The notes beneath the pieces are model-generated. The model saw only the letters and a program-made list of their open reading frames with translations. It ran no database searches and was not told where the DNA came from. DNA of 64,000 nt, taken from contig NZ_CP059164.1 of NCBI RefSeq assembly GCF_013466985.1, forward strand, positions 2,923,001 through 2,987,000. The letters run 5' to 3'. Shown piece by piece: positions 63,164 through 64,000 of this stretch; the first letter of the stretch is position 1; each line of letters opens with the position of its first letter. Source of the DNA: Nocardioides ungokensis (GTDB lineage Bacteria; Actinomycetota; Actinomycetes; Propionibacteriales; Nocardioidaceae). Made by a program: the position numbers and the translations under genes.

Positions 63164-64000
63164 TCACCACTCGACGGGGAGGTGCGAGGGCTCGGTGCCG
63201 GTCGGGGGCACCGCGTAGCGACGCAGCGCGTAGCTCATGATCTTGGAGAAGGCCGGGCCCGCGACCGAACCGCCACCGCCGCCGTTGCGGGGGTTCTGGA
63301 CGACCACGTAGATGGTGAAGCGGGGTTGTCGGCGGGCGCGAAGCCGGCGAAGGACACGGTGAAGGTGCCGTCGTAGCAGCCGCAGGCGGTGCCGACCCGC
63401 TGCGCCGTGCCCGTCTTCCCGGCAACGCGGTAGCCCGGCACCGCCGCGGCCGGCGCCACGCCGACGTCGGGGTCGATCACGCGCTCCATCATGTGCGCCA
63501 TGTCCCGCGCGGCCTTCTCGCTGACCACCCGGTGGGTGGTCGTGGTGTCCGTTCCGACGGTGACGCCGTTGTCGGTCGTCGCGCTGCCCTCGATGAGGCT
63601 GGGCGAGACCCGGACCCCGCCGTTGGCGATGGTGTTGACGGCCGCGGCCATCTGGACGGCGTTGACCGAGAGGGACTGGCCGAACGCGATGCGGTCCTGC
63701 ACCTGGTGTCCACTGGCTGTCGGACGGCAGGATGCGGGCGACTCGCCGCGCACCCCGATGTCGGTGCGCTGGCCGAGGCCGAACCTGGTCAGGTACGAGC
63801 GCAGCTGGCCCGGGGCGAACTTGTCGGCGGCGAGCACGGTGCCGATGTTGGAGGACTTGGCGATCACGCCGGCGAGCGTGAGGTGGATCAGGCCGTGCGG
63901 GAACCAGTCGTGGATCGGACGGTCCTCGCGGTCGAGCTCGCCGGGCACCGACAGCCGGGTGCGCGGGGTGACCTTGCCCTCGTTGATCAGCGAGCTCAGC
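63164..64000 (-). CDS. ftsI: Division transpeptidase FtsI/PBP2b-type, C-terminal part (frameshifts here)
   Basis: The gene runs off the right edge, and only the second half of the transpeptidase domain is seen. The SxN motif (AKSSNIGTV) and the KTG motif (VAGKTGTAQRV) are present. The catalytic Ser lies outside the window. Three indels occur. One base is missing at 63322-63325 (G4 run), after which DNPRFTIYVVVQNP and SHLPVEW continue. A missing base near 63735 and an extra one near 63709 compensate, leaving a short wrong stretch. Restored, it reads GESPGILPSDSQW and on. First dcw gene seen. Confidence 0.88.
   Translation of the reverse strand, partial: AELADQRGQGHPAHPAVGARRARPRGPSDPRLVPARPDPPHARRRDRQVLQHRHRARRRQVRPGPAALVPDQVRPRPAHRHRGARRVARILPSDSQWTPGAGPHRVRPVPLGQRRPDGRGRQHHRQRRGPGLAQPHRGQRDDRQRRHRRNGHHDHPPGGQREGRAGHGAHDGARDRPRRRRGAGRGGAGLPRCREDGHGAAGRHRLRLLRRHLHRVLRRLRARRQPRFTIYVVVQNPRNGGGGGSVAGPAFSKIMSYALRRYAVPPTGTEPSHLPVEW

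Overview
The window is about 64 kb of very GC-rich DNA from an actinobacterium. Codon use, frequent GTG starts, a bifunctional-type PriA, an ANTAR regulator of the PdtaR kind, DivIVA/SepF and the gene order polA-pyk-glt-lgt-trp-his-dnaE-dcw all point to the Nocardioides/Propionibacteriales area. The genus is an inference. Nearly everything is chromosomal housekeeping. I found no prophage, insertion sequence, CRISPR array or rRNA.

Layout. 1-2.1 kb: the 5' end of polA, a hotdog thioesterase, a GNAT acetyltransferase and a DUF554 membrane protein. 2.2-8.0 kb: a branched-chain amino acid (Liv-type) ABC importer. Its lipoprotein is convergent to livHMGF across a perfect palindromic terminator, and LivH carries an extra secreted-type domain. 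8.1-11.4 kb: an ANTAR response regulator, a small protein, an unusual tRNA with a Leu (CAA) anticodon, a truncated HTH/LAGLIDADG gene and pyruvate kinase. 11.6-17.7 kb: glutamate synthase gltBD. 17.9-24.0 kb: a leftward operon hisI - Trp-associated membrane protein - HGxxPAAW protein - DUF2752 protein - trpCBA - SCO1 lipoprotein - lgt. trpE is absent from it. 24.3-27.9 kb: a heterodimeric ABC exporter with one degenerate ATP site. 28.1-30.2 kb: a DinB/MDMPI-type protein, a beta-propeller lipoprotein and two tiny look-alike membrane peptides. 30.2-35.8 kb: leftward hisD-C-B-H, a small membrane protein, priA and hisF. 36-39 kb: a LON-domain protein and a YbaK deacylase, then a repeat-rich patch with a decayed 13E12-family (DUF222/HNH) gene. 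39-45 kb: a DUF3352 protein, a membrane protein and dnaE. 45-49.1 kb: a GNAT protein, rluD, lspA, a TraR/DksA protein with a histone-like tail, and divIVA. 49.1-64 kb: the division and cell wall (dcw) cluster yggT-sepF-yggS-pgeF-ftsZ-ftsQ-murC-murG-ftsW-murD-mraY-murF-murE-ftsI, all leftward, with ftsI running off the end.

How it works together. The right third makes the lipid-linked peptidoglycan precursors and the division machine, with DivIVA and SepF for polar growth and septation. The middle makes histidine and tryptophan from shared precursors. One PriA enzyme probably serves both routes, as no trpF is present. GltBD and the Liv importer supply nitrogen and amino acids. Lgt and LspA process the lipoproteins encoded nearby.

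Two points affect use of this sequence. First, about a dozen single-base insertions or deletions break conserved genes, including gltB, pyk, rluD and ftsI. Correcting each restores both the conserved protein and a length divisible by three, so I read most of them as sequence errors. Second, several genes have a TANNNT -10 hexamer exactly 6-7 nt before the start codon, which suggests leaderless mRNAs.
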